Origin: Labrenzia sp. DG1229
Lineage (GTDB): Bacteria; Pseudomonadota; Alphaproteobacteria; Rhizobiales; Stappiaceae
NCBI RefSeq assembly: GCF_000521215.1
Contig: NZ_KI928930.1
Coordinates: 305,572-355,448 of the forward strand
Reading direction: 5' to 3'
DNA: 49,877 bases
In this document: piece by piece, positions 36,352 through 45,482 of the stretch
Position numbering within the stretch: the stretch's first letter is position 1
How the letters are laid out: each line of letters begins with the position of its first letter
Translations under genes and position numbers: made by a program
Notes under the pieces: generated by a model
Seen by the model: only the letters and a program-made list of their open reading frames with translations
What the model was told of the DNA's origin: nothing
Databases searched by the model: none

Positions 36352-37083
36352 ATGCGATTTTCAGAAAAGCGTGCTCTGGTGACCGGAGCCGCAGGCGGCA
36401 TCGGTCAGGTAATCACGAAGATGCTACGGGCCGAGGGTGCAAGAGTGGCTGCCGCTGACCGAAACTGCGATGGCGTTGATGCCGATGTGTTATTCGCCGG
36501 GAATCTGTTGGATGCAGCTTACGCCGACAGGCTGCCGGAGGTAACGGCGGAGGCACTCGGCGGTCTCGATATCATCATCAACAACGCGGGCGTAATTTCC
36601 AGGGGGCCGGTGACTGAAACCAGTGATGCCGATTGGACGCTTTCGGTCGGTGTCAATGTGGAGGCACCTTTCCGAATCTGTCGTGCAGGCATTCCGATTA
36701 TGGCTTCATCCGGTGGCGGCGCGATCGTCAATCTTGCATCGTGTTGGGGCGTGCACGCCGGTCCGAACCACGCGCTTTATTGCATGACAAAGGCCGCGAT
36801 TGCCTCTCTGACCCGGTGTATGGGTCATGATCATGCCCATCAGGGGATCAGGATCAATGCGGTTTGCCCGAACGAAGTCGACACGCCGATGTTGCGTTCC
36901 GGTTTCGAACAACGCGGTTTTGAGCCGCAATCGGCAATCGAGGAACTCGGCAAGACTGTTCCACTCGGACGGGTCGCCAAGCCCGCCGATATTGCAGAGG
37001 TCGTGTTGTTTCTTGCGTCCGACGCAGCCCGCTACATGTGTGGATCCCTTGTCGAGGTCAATGGCGGAAAGTCGGTCTCATGA
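36352..37083 (+). CDS. short-chain dehydrogenase/reductase (SDR) 1
   Basis: A 243-residue classical SDR. The cofactor motif TGAAGGIG is at residues 11-18, NNAG at 77-80, and catalytic Ser130, Tyr143 and Lys147 (YCMTK) are present. The C-terminal VNGGKSVS is usual. The acceptor is unknown; in a betaine cluster it may oxidise a hydroxyl made or exposed in the pathway. It is coupled to the next SDR by an ATGA overlap. Confidence 0.92.
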   Translation: MRFSEKRALVTGAAGGIGQVITKMLRAEGARVAAADRNCDGVDADVLFAGNLLDAAYADRLPEVTAEALGGLDIIINNAGVISRGPVTETSDADWTLSVGVNVEAPFRICRAGIPIMASSGGGAIVNLASCWGVHAGPNHALYCMTKAAIASLTRCMGHDHAHQGIRINAVCPNEVDTPMLRSGFEQRGFEPQSAIEELGKTVPLGRVAKPADIAEVVLFLASDAARYMCGSLVEVNGGKSVS

Positions 37084-37814
37084 ATCGGTTCGAAGGCAAG
37101 GTCGCCATCGTTACCGGAGGGCGCAGCGGGATCGGCAGGGCAATTGCCATGCGGCTGCGCGACGAGGGCGCCCGGGTGTTCACCGCACAGCGAGGTGACG
37201 ATCCTGACTTCGAACATGTGCCGGCGGATTTTGCAGATTTGGCTATCCCCGAACGCGTTGTCAGTGAAATTGCCGCGCGCGCAGGCCGATTGGATGTGCT
37301 CGTCAACAATGCGGGGATCATGCAGGAAGCCGTCATCGAAGAGATGGATCTTGACGACTGGCAACGCTCTCTAAATGTCAATCTCACAGCTCCGTTCCTG
37401 CTGATCAAGCACGCGCTGCCGCATCTCAGAAAAAGCCGCGGTGCCATCGTGAATGTGGGATCCATCGAAGGCATCGGCTGCAATGAGCATCACGCGGCCT
37501 ATTCCGCGTCGAAAGCCGGGCTGCATGGATTGACGCGCGCGGTGGCTGTTGATCATGGCAAGCATGGCATCAAGTGCAATGCCGTCGCGCCGGGCTGGAT
37601 CGATACCGACCTCAATCTCGATTTCATCAACGCGATGCCGGATCCGGACGCCTTCAGGCGGAATGTCGGTTCTCTCCATCCGGTTGGACGAACCGGAAAA
37701 CCGGCAGAAGTGGCCGCCCTTGTTGCATTCCTCGCTGCTGAGGAGAACGGATTTGTCACGGGGCAGACTTATGTCGTGGATGGCGGGCGAATGACCCGCT
37801 TGAGCCTTCCCTGA
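37080..37814 (+). CDS. short-chain dehydrogenase/reductase (SDR) 2
   Basis: A 244-residue classical SDR with TGGRSGIG at residues 12-19, NNAG at 76-79, Ser128, Tyr141 and Lys145 (YSASK). The start overlaps the stop of SDR 1 in ATGA, and the two are different enough in the substrate loop to act on different compounds or as a pair. It ends the plus-strand run that begins with the MttB-family gene. A LysR gene converges on it. Confidence 0.92.
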   Translation: MNRFEGKVAIVTGGRSGIGRAIAMRLRDEGARVFTAQRGDDPDFEHVPADFADLAIPERVVSEIAARAGRLDVLVNNAGIMQEAVIEEMDLDDWQRSLNVNLTAPFLLIKHALPHLRKSRGAIVNVGSIEGIGCNEHHAAYSASKAGLHGLTRAVAVDHGKHGIKCNAVAPGWIDTDLNLDFINAMPDPDAFRRNVGSLHPVGRTGKPAEVAALVAFLAAEENGFVTGQTYVVDGGRMTRLSLP

Positions 37815-37873
37815 GCCGAAGCAGTTCTCTTGAAGTCTGTCCATCAATTGATTCAACATGCGATGGATGCACT

Positions 37874-38743
37874 CTAGATTATGGTCTCCGGCTGACGTTG
37901 GTACACTGCACGAATAGCTGATTTCATAGAATTGATCAGGTTCGCATCCTGTTGTTCACCGACACCGACAACAAGTTTGGATGAAGGAGTTGGCGTAAAT
38001 CCGTGAACCTCGTCGAGGATCGTCATCGAACCGTCGATCGAGGAACGACCGAGCAGACCGACAGCGACACCTGCCTCTACTGCCGCCTTTACTCCTGCCA
38101 CGCTCTGGCTGGAATAGGCAACGCGGAAGGCTTTGTCACTCGCGGAAAGGGATTTGATTGCCGCGTCCCGCCACCAGCAGGCACGGTCGAACAACGCCAC
38201 CGGCAGAGGATCTGTCTCCAGAAGGTTCCTGTGCTTGCTGCTGACCCAGTGCGTGGTGTCCTCGAATACGACCTCTTCGCTTGAAGAGGGGTTTTGGACC
38301 TCGTAGACAGCGAGATCAAGTCTGCCGCTGGACAGCATTGACGGAAATTCCGGGCTCAATGAGCAGGTGACGTCAAGCTGAACCTGCGGGTTCGCCTGAA
38401 CGAATCTTCCGACGATCTGCGTCAGTTTTGTCCTGCCGTGATCGTCCGGGATTCCAAGCCGCAATGTCCCGCTCAGGGACGTGGACGTGAGATCGCGCAG
38501 CGTTGCATCCAGCCTTGCAGTTACCTCTCTTGCCACCGGAAACAATTGTTTTCCCGCATCCGTTAATGTGACACCGCGGCCGGTTCTGTGGAACACCGGT
38601 TGGTCGACAATCTGCTCGAGCCGCGCCATCTGGAGGCTTATCGCGGACTGAGACCTTCCGATCCTCAGCCCGCCCTCCGTGATGCTGCCCGTTTCGGCAA
38701 CGGCAAGAAAAGTGCGCAAGAGATCACTGTCGAGATGTTGCAT
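37874..38743 (-). CDS. LysR-family transcriptional regulator
   Basis: A 289-residue LTTR. The N-terminal HTH is LLRTFLAVAETGSITEGGLRIGRSQSAISLQMARLEQIV, and the C-terminal co-inducer domain is of normal length. The ATG at 38743 is preferred over the in-frame TTG at 38755; neither has a strong ribosome-binding site. It is divergent from a permease gene across 90 bases containing an LTTR-like site (ATTC-N11-GAAT), so it probably controls that gene and itself. Confidence 0.9.
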   Translation of the reverse strand: MQHLDSDLLRTFLAVAETGSITEGGLRIGRSQSAISLQMARLEQIVDQPVFHRTGRGVTLTDAGKQLFPVAREVTARLDATLRDLTSTSLSGTLRLGIPDDHGRTKLTQIVGRFVQANPQVQLDVTCSLSPEFPSMLSSGRLDLAVYEVQNPSSSEEVVFEDTTHWVSSKHRNLLETDPLPVALFDRACWWRDAAIKSLSASDKAFRVAYSSQSVAGVKAAVEAGVAVGLLGRSSIDGSMTILDEVHGFTPTPSSKLVVGVGEQQDANLINSMKSAIRAVYQRQPETII

Positions 38744-38772
38744 CTGTTTTACCAATATCAGAAATTAAAGAT

Positions 38773-38791
38773 ATTCGTTTTTCTTATGAAT
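38773..38791. promoter_or_regulatory. candidate LysR box ATTC-N11-GAAT
   Basis: A symmetric T-N11-A-type site in the divergent region between the LysR gene and the permease gene. It is a single match to a loose consensus, so it is only suggestive. Confidence 0.4.
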
Positions 38792-38833
38792 GATTTGCTT
38801 CTATCGTGCAACCACAAACGATAGGAGCAAAAA

Positions 38834-39865
38834 ATGGATGTCCGTGACACTGCATTGACCGCAATCAGGATCCGGTCGCTTCGACTGGCTGGTTGCATCG
38901 CTCTGATGATCCTGCCAGTTGCCATCTGGCCGGGGTTTTTCTGGGAAGGTTTCAAATTCTCGATCCTTGGCATTGTTGCCGTCTCGCCACTTGTGGTTCC
39001 GGGAATTGCGCTGACGGCGTGGATCATCGCCAGCGGCGCAGACGGCAAGATAAGGCTTGCGTTCGAGGGAAATCACGGTCGCTCCATTCTTATGGCATCG
39101 TTGATCGGGGCAATTACGCCGGTCTGTGGCGTCACCGTGCTTCCGCTTATGGCGGGACTTCTGGGAGCCGGCGTTCCGCTGGCACCCGTGATGGCATTCT
39201 GGCTGTCGTCACCGATCACTGATCCGGCGATGCTGGCGACAACAGCGGCAACACTTGGAATGCCGTTTGCGATCGGCAAGACGCTGGCAGCCTTCGGCAT
39301 GGGTCTGCTTGGCGGCCTGGTGACGTCGCTGGTTTTTCGACAACAAAGCGGCATTACTGCTTTGAGAAACAACAGACTGACAGTTTCATCTTCCGCCTGT
39401 GCCTGCGGACAGGAAAACGGTTTCAATCCGTATGTCTGGCGGGACAGTGAAAGAACTGCCATCCTGAAAAGGCAGGCATATTCGACAACGCGCCTCATCC
39501 TGATCTGTCTGATACCGGCCTTTTTTGCCGAATATGCACTCAATACAGCCCTCACGCCCGGAGCGCTTGCGACCTATGTCGGAAATGACAATTGGTGGTC
39601 GATACCCATGGCGGTCTTTGTCGGAGCACCGGCATACATTGACGGCTATGCGGCTCTGCCCTTGACCCGCGCCCTTCTGGACAACGGCATGGCAGCAGGT
39701 GCCGCAATGGCGTTTCTGGTTGCAGGAGGGGTGGTCAGTATCTGGGGCGCACTTGCGATTTTCCCGGTTCTGCGGCTGAAGCCGTTTCTGCTGTACCTGG
39801 TGCTGGCGGTGATCGGGTCGCTTTTGTCCGGTTACCTTTTCGAGTGGTATTTCCGAACCGCTTAA
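38834..39865 (+). CDS. permease of the UPF0718/ArsP-like family
   Basis: A 343-residue membrane protein with about eight to ten helices. The family motifs TPVCGVTVLPLMAGLLGAGVPLAP and SSPITDPAMLA occur, and the second half repeats GAPAYIDGYAALPLT. A cytoplasmic or external loop carries SSACACGQ, a Cys pair that might bind metal or metalloid. ArsP members export organic arsenicals, while others in this family have unknown substrates. GATAGGAG precedes the ATG. The divergent LysR gene probably controls it. It is not evidently part of the betaine pathway. Confidence 0.82.
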   Translation: MDVRDTALTAIRIRSLRLAGCIALMILPVAIWPGFFWEGFKFSILGIVAVSPLVVPGIALTAWIIASGADGKIRLAFEGNHGRSILMASLIGAITPVCGVTVLPLMAGLLGAGVPLAPVMAFWLSSPITDPAMLATTAATLGMPFAIGKTLAAFGMGLLGGLVTSLVFRQQSGITALRNNRLTVSSSACACGQENGFNPYVWRDSERTAILKRQAYSTTRLILICLIPAFFAEYALNTALTPGALATYVGNDNWWSIPMAVFVGAPAYIDGYAALPLTRALLDNGMAAGAAMAFLVAGGVVSIWGALAIFPVLRLKPFLLYLVLAVIGSLLSGYLFEWYFRTA

Positions 39866-39870
39866 TCGAT

Positions 39871-41214
39871 CTACTCTGCCGCCGCCCGCCATTCCTTCCA
39901 GCGCAGGACCATGTTGGCTCCGATCTCGCGGAAGGGCTGCGGCGGCAGTTTCGTCGGCGAAGCCTCCGTGCCAAAGTGGCGGGTGATTTCACTGGAAACA
40001 CCAAAGGCAAGATCTGCAGCGCCAATTCCGGTAAGGGTTCCGCGCGCTGTGCCGAGGCCGTTCTGTACACAGCCGGAAAAAACACTGTCTTCCAGTTCCC
40101 GCATGACAGCCACCGAATTGAGACTGAGGCACAGATGCCCAGCCCACCGGTATTCCATTTCCATTCCTGCAAGCTGCGGAAACCGTTGATCGAATTTCCG
40201 CTGCATCACGCCTGCCGCCCGCTCCAGGCTTTTCGGCTCAGGACGCATGTTCGATTTCAGAAGCGCGCAGGTGCGCGTCACGATCCGGTTGCCGCCCTGA
40301 GCAGTATCGATGCGGCGCATTGTCGTTCCCATCGGATCCGAAGGCGTCACGCCCCATCTCGGGGAGCCGCCCAGCCTGGAAGCGGCGTCGGCGTCCAGTT
40401 CCGGCGTCATGACCGCAAACAGGAAGAGTTGCATCAGCCGGTCGCGTTCAAAGCCGAAGCTTTCCAGGTGGCCGTTCACGGTCAGTATTATCTTCTGTGT
40501 TGCAATGTCGCCTTCGGGCGTAACGACCTTCCACGCGGTTCCCTGGCGCAAAAAACGATGTACGGGACTATGTTCGAAAATGCGGATACCGACACGCCGC
40601 AACCCGTCTACCAGCCCGCGAACATACCCCGCGGGCTGAAGCATGACGGTGCCGGGCGTATAGAGCCCGGAAAGATAGTGACGGCTCCCGGTGATCTCCG
40701 TCATCTGTGCAGCATCCAGCATGTCAAAGGCCTCGCCGAGATCATGGAGATGCGTTGCATAGCTTTCGTTGTGCTGGACAGCCTTGGCGCTGGCAGCACC
40801 GTTGATCTTGCCTGCACGATCAAAGAAATTCGGATTGATGCCGTAGTCTTCAACCGCGTCGCCGGCAAAAGCGATCGCCTGCCGGTTCAAGGATGTGATC
40901 GCCTGGTCATCACCCGCACCTGCATAATCTTCCGAATTCAGCTCGTGCGGCAAATCGATCATGAAGCCTGAATTCCGGCCGGCGGAACTTTCCGCAATTC
41001 GGCAGGCATCCAGAACGGCAATTTTCAGGGCAGGATCAATCTGCGTCAGGCGCCTTGCTGCAGACAACCCCGCAAAACCCGCGCCGATGACGACAACATC
41101 GGCGGTTGTCGAGCCCGCCAGGGTCTGTGGCGCGGGTTGGTCCGCCAGTATCCGGTTCCAGGCCGCGGGTCCTGGCAAGTCCGGCAACGTCTTGGCGGAC
41201 CAGGTAGATTTCAT
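39871..41214 (-). CDS. DAO-family FAD-dependent oxidoreductase
   Basis: A 447-residue flavoprotein. The FAD motif VVVIGAGFAGLSAARRL lies at about residues 40-56, AGRNSGFMIDLP follows (the PuuB-like pattern), and the C-terminal GLGTARGTLTGIGAADLAFG completes the FAD site. It oxidises a secondary or primary amine, an N-methyl amino acid or a D-amino acid; PuuB and D-hydroxyproline oxidases share this fold. The order GntR, DapA-like, ALDH, FAD oxidase, with overlaps, supports one pathway. By class it fits oxidation of cis-4-hydroxy-D-proline to pyrroline-4-hydroxy-2-carboxylate, but a PuuB-like role is equally consistent with the sequence alone. Confidence 0.9.
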   Translation of the reverse strand: MKSTWSAKTLPDLPGPAAWNRILADQPAPQTLAGSTTADVVVIGAGFAGLSAARRLTQIDPALKIAVLDACRIAESSAGRNSGFMIDLPHELNSEDYAGAGDDQAITSLNRQAIAFAGDAVEDYGINPNFFDRAGKINGAASAKAVQHNESYATHLHDLGEAFDMLDAAQMTEITGSRHYLSGLYTPGTVMLQPAGYVRGLVDGLRRVGIRIFEHSPVHRFLRQGTAWKVVTPEGDIATQKIILTVNGHLESFGFERDRLMQLFLFAVMTPELDADAASRLGGSPRWGVTPSDPMGTTMRRIDTAQGGNRIVTRTCALLKSNMRPEPKSLERAAGVMQRKFDQRFPQLAGMEMEYRWAGHLCLSLNSVAVMRELEDSVFSGCVQNGLGTARGTLTGIGAADLAFGVSSEITRHFGTEASPTKLPPQPFREIGANMVLRWKEWRAAAE

Positions 41215-42716
41215 CCGACGGCCTCGTCCTCGTCGTCGGACAGGTCCAGCCAGATCGTTTTGATCTGCGTGTACTGGTCGTGGGCAGCTAGGCTGTTGTC
41301 ACGGCCGCCAAAGCCGGACTGTTTGAAGCCGCCGAACGGTGTCGCGATATCGCCTTCACCGAAGCAGTTGACGGTGACGGTTCCTGCGCGAATGGCACGC
41401 GCGCCGCGCAGGGCCTTTTTCGCATTGGCTGTGAAGATCGAAGCGGCCAGTCCGTATTCGGTGGAGTTCGCCAGCTCGATTGCCTCGTCGAACCCCTTGA
41501 CGGACATGACATTCAGAACAGGGCCAAAGATTTCTTCCTGCGCAACGCGTGACTCATTCGAGGCTTCCAGAATGGTCGGTTCGACAAAGGCACCGTCATG
41601 CGCCTTGCCGCCCATCAGTACGGTCGCCCCGGTCTCCAGATAGGAACAGACCTTGCCGAAGTGATCCGATGACACCAGTGCCCCGACCCGGTGCTCGGGA
41701 TCAAGCGGGTCGCCCATGGTCCACTCCCGGGCATGTGCGAATATCCGCTCCAGCAGTGCGTCCTTGATCTCCTCCTCGACGATCAGGCGTGAGCTTGCCG
41801 AGCAGTTTTCGCCCATGTTCCAGAACGCACCATTGACCACGTGGGCGGCAACGCGGTCGAGATTTTCAGCATCCCTCAAAACGACGCTCGGGTTCTTGCC
41901 TCCCATTTCCAGAACCACTTCCTTCAGGTTGCTGTCCGCCGCATACCGCAGAAACTGCCGTCCGGTCTCGGTCGAACCGGTGAAGGAAATCATGTCGACA
42001 TCCATGTGCCGGCCGAGCGGTTCGCCGACTTCGGGGCCGGTACCTGGAACAATATTCAAGACACCGCGCGGAATACCGGCTTCCATTGCAAGTTCGGCAA
42101 CGCGCAAGGCAGTCAGCGAGGTTTCTTCAGCCGGCTTCACCACGACCGAACACCCTGCTGCCAGTGCCGGTCCGATCTTCCAGGCAAGCATCAGCAGCGG
42201 GAAGTTCCAGGGAAGAACAAGGCCGACGACACCGACCGGTTCGCGCACGATCATGGCGATATGATCGTCGGAAGCCGGCGAAACCTGATCATAGATCTTG
42301 TCGATGGCTTCCGCATGCCACTTTAGGCAGCTGATCGTTTCGGGAACATCGACAGTCTCGCAGTCGAATATTGTCTTGCCGCTGTCGAGGCTTTCCATCA
42401 CCGCAAGCTCTCGCCGGTTGCGGGTCAGCAGTTTGGCAAAGCGGATCAGGATGTCCTTGCGTTCCGATGGATGCAGTTTCGACCAGCGTCCGTCGTCAAA
42501 GGCTTCGCGTGCCTTCACAACGGCGAATTCGACGTCCTCGGCGCCGCAGGCCGCGACCTCAGCAAGGGTGTCGCCCGTCGCGGGATTGAAGGTTGAAAAT
42601 GTCTTGCCGGAATGCGCGGGCCGGTAGCTGCCGTCAATGAAAGCGCTGGTCGGCAGAGCAAGTTTGGCCGCGAGCGATTTGTATTCCTCGCGCGTCAGAA
42701 GATCCGTCATGCTCAT
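41211..42716 (-). CDS. NAD(P)-dependent aldehyde dehydrogenase
   Basis: A 501-residue ALDH. The catalytic Cys305 is in NMGENCSASS and the general base Glu270 in VVLEMGGKNPS; the cofactor segments PWNFPLLMLAWKIGPALAAG and FTGSTETG are intact. The sequence looks closest to PuuC (gamma-glutamyl-gamma-aminobutyraldehyde dehydrogenase) types. In the pathway I infer, it could oxidise alpha-ketoglutarate semialdehyde. Both ends overlap neighbours by four bases, so translation is coupled with the DapA-like and FAD enzymes. Confidence 0.94.
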   Translation of the reverse strand: MSMTDLLTREEYKSLAAKLALPTSAFIDGSYRPAHSGKTFSTFNPATGDTLAEVAACGAEDVEFAVVKAREAFDDGRWSKLHPSERKDILIRFAKLLTRNRRELAVMESLDSGKTIFDCETVDVPETISCLKWHAEAIDKIYDQVSPASDDHIAMIVREPVGVVGLVLPWNFPLLMLAWKIGPALAAGCSVVVKPAEETSLTALRVAELAMEAGIPRGVLNIVPGTGPEVGEPLGRHMDVDMISFTGSTETGRQFLRYAADSNLKEVVLEMGGKNPSVVLRDAENLDRVAAHVVNGAFWNMGENCSASSRLIVEEEIKDALLERIFAHAREWTMGDPLDPEHRVGALVSSDHFGKVCSYLETGATVLMGGKAHDGAFVEPTILEASNESRVAQEEIFGPVLNVMSVKGFDEAIELANSTEYGLAASIFTANAKKALRGARAIRAGTVTVNCFGEGDIATPFGGFKQSGFGGRDNSLAAHDQYTQIKTIWLDLSDDEDEAVG

Positions 42717-43630
42717 GCTCCCGCCGTAATGTCTTCAATTGTGGATTTCAGAACCCGGACGACCTGTTCCAGCTGCCGCTTGTCGTCCTTGTTGAGCGCT
42801 TTCAGCGGCGGGCGTGGCGGACCTGCCTCGAGGCCGGTCATTTCAACACCGTGCTTGACGCATTGAATGAACTTTCCACCCTGCTCGAGGACACGCATCA
42901 ACGGCATCATCGCCGACATGATCCTTCGACCCTTGGAAAAGTCGCCTTCGACAGCACAGGCCTTGTAGAGCGCGACATGTTCGTGCGGCAGGAAGTTCGA
43001 TCCGGCACAGACCCAGCTGCGCGCACCCCAGGCAAAAAACTCCAATGCCTGGTCGTCCATGCCGCAGGACATCTGGATGTGCGGATAATCTCGTGCCAGA
43101 AGGTGTACCCGGTTGATGTCGCCTGAGCTTTCCTTGATCGCGCAGACGTTGCGCGAGCGGCCGACGCGGTCGAGAAATTCCTCGCCCATGTTGACGCCCA
43201 TCCGACCCGGGTAGTTGTAGAGCATGATCGGCAGGTCCGCCGCCCTGTCGATGGCCAGCACATTCAAGGCGTTTTCCCGCTCCGTGGGCACTGCGTAGGG
43301 CGGGGTTGCAACAAGAAGGGCATCTGCACCCATTCCCGCACTCCCTTCGGCCAGGGCGATCGAATCCGGCGTCCGCATGGTGCCGGTGCCGACAATGAGA
43401 GGGAGGCGTCCGGCGAGTTTGTCCTTCGTGAACCGGGCGAGTTCGAGACGTTCTTCTACCGTCTGGGCATAGTTTTCGCCGGTCGAACCGCCGGAAATCA
43501 GACCCTGTACGCCACTGTCCACCAGATGATCGATCACTCGTTCCAAGGCGCTCCACACGACGTTGCCGCCGTCGTCATAAGGGGTGACCACAGGCGTATA
43601 AATGCCTTCGAAAGCCATTTTGGGTGTCAT
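42713..43630 (-). CDS. DapA-family lyase/deaminase (dihydrodipicolinate synthase superfamily)
   Basis: A 305-residue class I aldolase-type enzyme. The Schiff-base lysine is Lys166 in AIKESSGD, with the Tyr of LYNYPGRMG and the loop SGGSTGENYAQTVEERLEL. This superfamily includes pyrroline-4-hydroxy-2-carboxylate deaminase (HypD/HpbG), which makes alpha-ketoglutarate semialdehyde, as well as true DapA and NanA. Context with an HpbD-like epimerase, an FAD oxidase and an ALDH favours the deaminase role, but this is inferred. The ATG at 43630 has GAGGAA before it. It follows the GntR gene after seven bases. Confidence 0.9.
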   Translation of the reverse strand: MTPKMAFEGIYTPVVTPYDDGGNVVWSALERVIDHLVDSGVQGLISGGSTGENYAQTVEERLELARFTKDKLAGRLPLIVGTGTMRTPDSIALAEGSAGMGADALLVATPPYAVPTERENALNVLAIDRAADLPIMLYNYPGRMGVNMGEEFLDRVGRSRNVCAIKESSGDINRVHLLARDYPHIQMSCGMDDQALEFFAWGARSWVCAGSNFLPHEHVALYKACAVEGDFSKGRRIMSAMMPLMRVLEQGGKFIQCVKHGVEMTGLEAGPPRPPLKALNKDDKRQLEQVVRVLKSTIEDITAGA

Positions 43631-43637
43631 GTGTTCC

Positions 43638-44360
43638 TCATGCGGATGTCTGTTTCGCCGTTGCACCCAGCGGTGCGCCGAGAGGTGCTTCCAGCCCGTC
43701 AGGCATCACGAACAATTCGATCTGGTCGCGCGACAGGGCCCAGTGTTCCAGCGCCAGATCACTTGCCCGGTCCTCGTCACCGTTTTCGATGCAGGCGATC
43801 ATTTCGTCATGCTGCTGGCAGGCAAGGGCAAGCCGGTCATCCTTCGCACCGGATTTCGGACGAAAAAACGTCATGGCTATGCGTGTGTGATCGATCAGGA
43901 GCCGGTCAAGGCTCGCCAGGAGGTAGCTGTTGTCCGCCATTTGCCCGGTGATCCGGTGGAACTTGTCGTTGGTGAGCGCACGGTCCGTTGTATCGCCTGT
44001 TCTCAAGGCGGTCCGGAAGGCTTCCTGCGCGCTTTTGAGATCTTGGATCTGCGAAGGCCTGGCATTTTGAACGGCAAGCCGCAGGACGGCACTGTAGATC
44101 AGTGGCGCTGCGAGAAAGAAGTCTCGCAGTGTGTAATGCGACATGTCGGAGACACGTGCACCTCGGTTCAGCTGCAGCGTGACATAGCCTTCCCCCGAGA
44201 GCTGCTGCAGCACCTCGCGCAAAGGTGTTCGCGACAGGCCGTATCGGTCGCACAGCTCACTCTCCTCCAAAGCACTGCCCGGCTGGCGCTCAAGCGTTAG
44301 TATTTCGCGCTTCAGATCCTCATAGGCAACCGATTTGGCTGTGCCGCGCACGTTGGGCAT
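43638..44360 (-). CDS. GntR-family (FCD/FadR subfamily) transcriptional regulator
   Basis: A 240-residue regulator. The N-terminal winged helix is YEDLKREILTLERQPGSALEESELCDRYGLSRTPLREVLQQLSGEGYV, and the C-terminal FCD helical bundle with metal-binding His residues (NDKFHRITGQ, QQHDEMIACIENGD) follows. GGAG precedes the ATG at 44360. It heads the operon with the DapA-like gene and is divergent from an AraC/GlxA-type gene; the site TGTATACA (44395-44402) between them is likely its operator. It probably represses the pathway in the absence of substrate. Confidence 0.92.
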   Translation of the reverse strand: MPNVRGTAKSVAYEDLKREILTLERQPGSALEESELCDRYGLSRTPLREVLQQLSGEGYVTLQLNRGARVSDMSHYTLRDFFLAAPLIYSAVLRLAVQNARPSQIQDLKSAQEAFRTALRTGDTTDRALTNDKFHRITGQMADNSYLLASLDRLLIDHTRIAMTFFRPKSGAKDDRLALACQQHDEMIACIENGDEDRASDLALEHWALSRDQIELFVMPDGLEAPLGAPLGATAKQTSA

Positions 44361-44384
44361 GGAACCGCTCCGTTTCGATTTTTG

Positions 44385-44415
44385 TTGACCTGCTTGTATA
44401 CATGATGAATACAAT
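44385..44415. promoter_or_regulatory. divergent promoter/operator region with GntR-type sites
   Basis: It holds TTGACC (44385-44390) with TACAAT 19 bases on (44410-44415), a usable plus-strand promoter. The perfect palindrome TGTATACA (44395-44402) lies between them, and the arms TTGTAT/ATACAA (44394-44399, 44409-44414) form an inverted repeat. TGTATACA-like cores are common for FCD-type GntR regulators. It could control both the GntR operon and the AraC/GlxA-type gene. Confidence 0.5.
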
Positions 44416-44489
44416 AGCAACACAATAATTATACAAACGCATCTGCCGCCTTCATGAGCACGAGGCGACAGAGGCCGGAGAAAAGCGAC

Positions 44490-45467
44490 ATGTCCCGCAC
44501 AATCGACGTCACCTTTCTTTTGCTTGATGATTTTTCCCACATTGCTTTCTCCTGCGCGGTCGAGCCACTCAGGATTGCCAACCTTCTTTCAGGCAAGGAG
44601 TTGTATCGTTGGCAGCTGGTGTCGCCTTCGGGAGAAAGCGCGACCTGTTCAAACCGAACTGTCACCCTGGTTGATCAGGGTCTTGAACCATTGCCGTCAA
44701 GAAGCAGCCTTTTTCTGATTTCGGGTTTGAATGTCGGGGAAAGGGCTTCTGCGGACGTTCTGTCCTTCATTCGCCGGGAACGGTCCCGCGGAACCCGGAT
44801 CGGTGCGATCTGTTCCGGGGCATTTGTCCTGGCCAAGGCAGGCCTTCTGGATGGCAGGCGTGCAGCAATGCACTGGGCTTTCCATGACAGTTTTCAGGAG
44901 AATTTTCCCGAAGTCGAGCTGGTGCGCAATGTGTTTGTTGCCGATGAAACCTTCGTTACTGCCTCCGGCGGGACAGCAGCGACAGACCTGATGCTGCACC
45001 TGATCGGAGAAACGCACGGGATGGATCTCGCCATGGCGATCGCCGACCAGATGGTCTATTCGGGTGTTCGTCCGGCACATGCCACTCAGCAGATATCTGT
45101 GCAGGCGCGCTACGGTATCCGAAATCCGCACATTGCCGAGGCGATCCGGTTGCTCAATGAAAGCGCACCGTATTTCATGCCGACCTCCGAGATCGCACGC
45201 CGTATCGGTATTTCAACACGACAACTGGAAAGACTGTTCCAGAAGCATCTGAAGATGTCGCCGAAGAAATATGCGATAAACCAGAAGCTCACCAAGGCCC
45301 GGAACCTGCTCCTTCAGACCGAACAGTCGATTTCGGAAATCGCTCTGGCCTGCGGCTACGAGTCTCCATCCCATTTCATTCGTACCTATCAGAACCGCTT
45401 CGGCGTGACCCCGCACAATCAGCGGGTCTTCACGCAAGGCGGCCAATCCGTCCACCAGATGGCGTGA
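44490..45467 (+). CDS. GlxA-type transcriptional regulator (DJ-1/PfpI + AraC)
   Basis: A 325-residue regulator. The N-terminal amidotransferase-like domain (VTFLLLDDFSHIAFSCAVEPLRI; GAICSGAFVLAKAGLLDGR) leads to the two AraC HTH motifs (TSEIARRIGISTRQLERLFQKHLKMSP; SISEIALACGYESPSHFIRTY). The ATG at 44490 has GGAG nine bases upstream; an ATG at 44454 is an alternative without such a site. Regulators of this class commonly serve betaine, carnitine and arginine breakdown. It is divergent from the GntR/DapA-like operon, a natural target, and is the second such regulator in the betaine region. Confidence 0.9.
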   Translation: MSRTIDVTFLLLDDFSHIAFSCAVEPLRIANLLSGKELYRWQLVSPSGESATCSNRTVTLVDQGLEPLPSRSSLFLISGLNVGERASADVLSFIRRERSRGTRIGAICSGAFVLAKAGLLDGRRAAMHWAFHDSFQENFPEVELVRNVFVADETFVTASGGTAATDLMLHLIGETHGMDLAMAIADQMVYSGVRPAHATQQISVQARYGIRNPHIAEAIRLLNESAPYFMPTSEIARRIGISTRQLERLFQKHLKMSPKKYAINQKLTKARNLLLQTEQSISEIALACGYESPSHFIRTYQNRFGVTPHNQRVFTQGGQSVHQMA

Positions 45468-45482
45468 ATCATCCGGCTCTCC

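Noticed and set aside
37840..37867. TCCATC/GATGGA inverted repeat between the SDR 2 and LysR genes
   Set aside because: Six-base arms without a T-run are too weak to call a terminator.
39844..40971. 375-codon plus-strand open frame
   Set aside because: It is antisense to the DAO-family FAD oxidoreductase, with no domain pattern.
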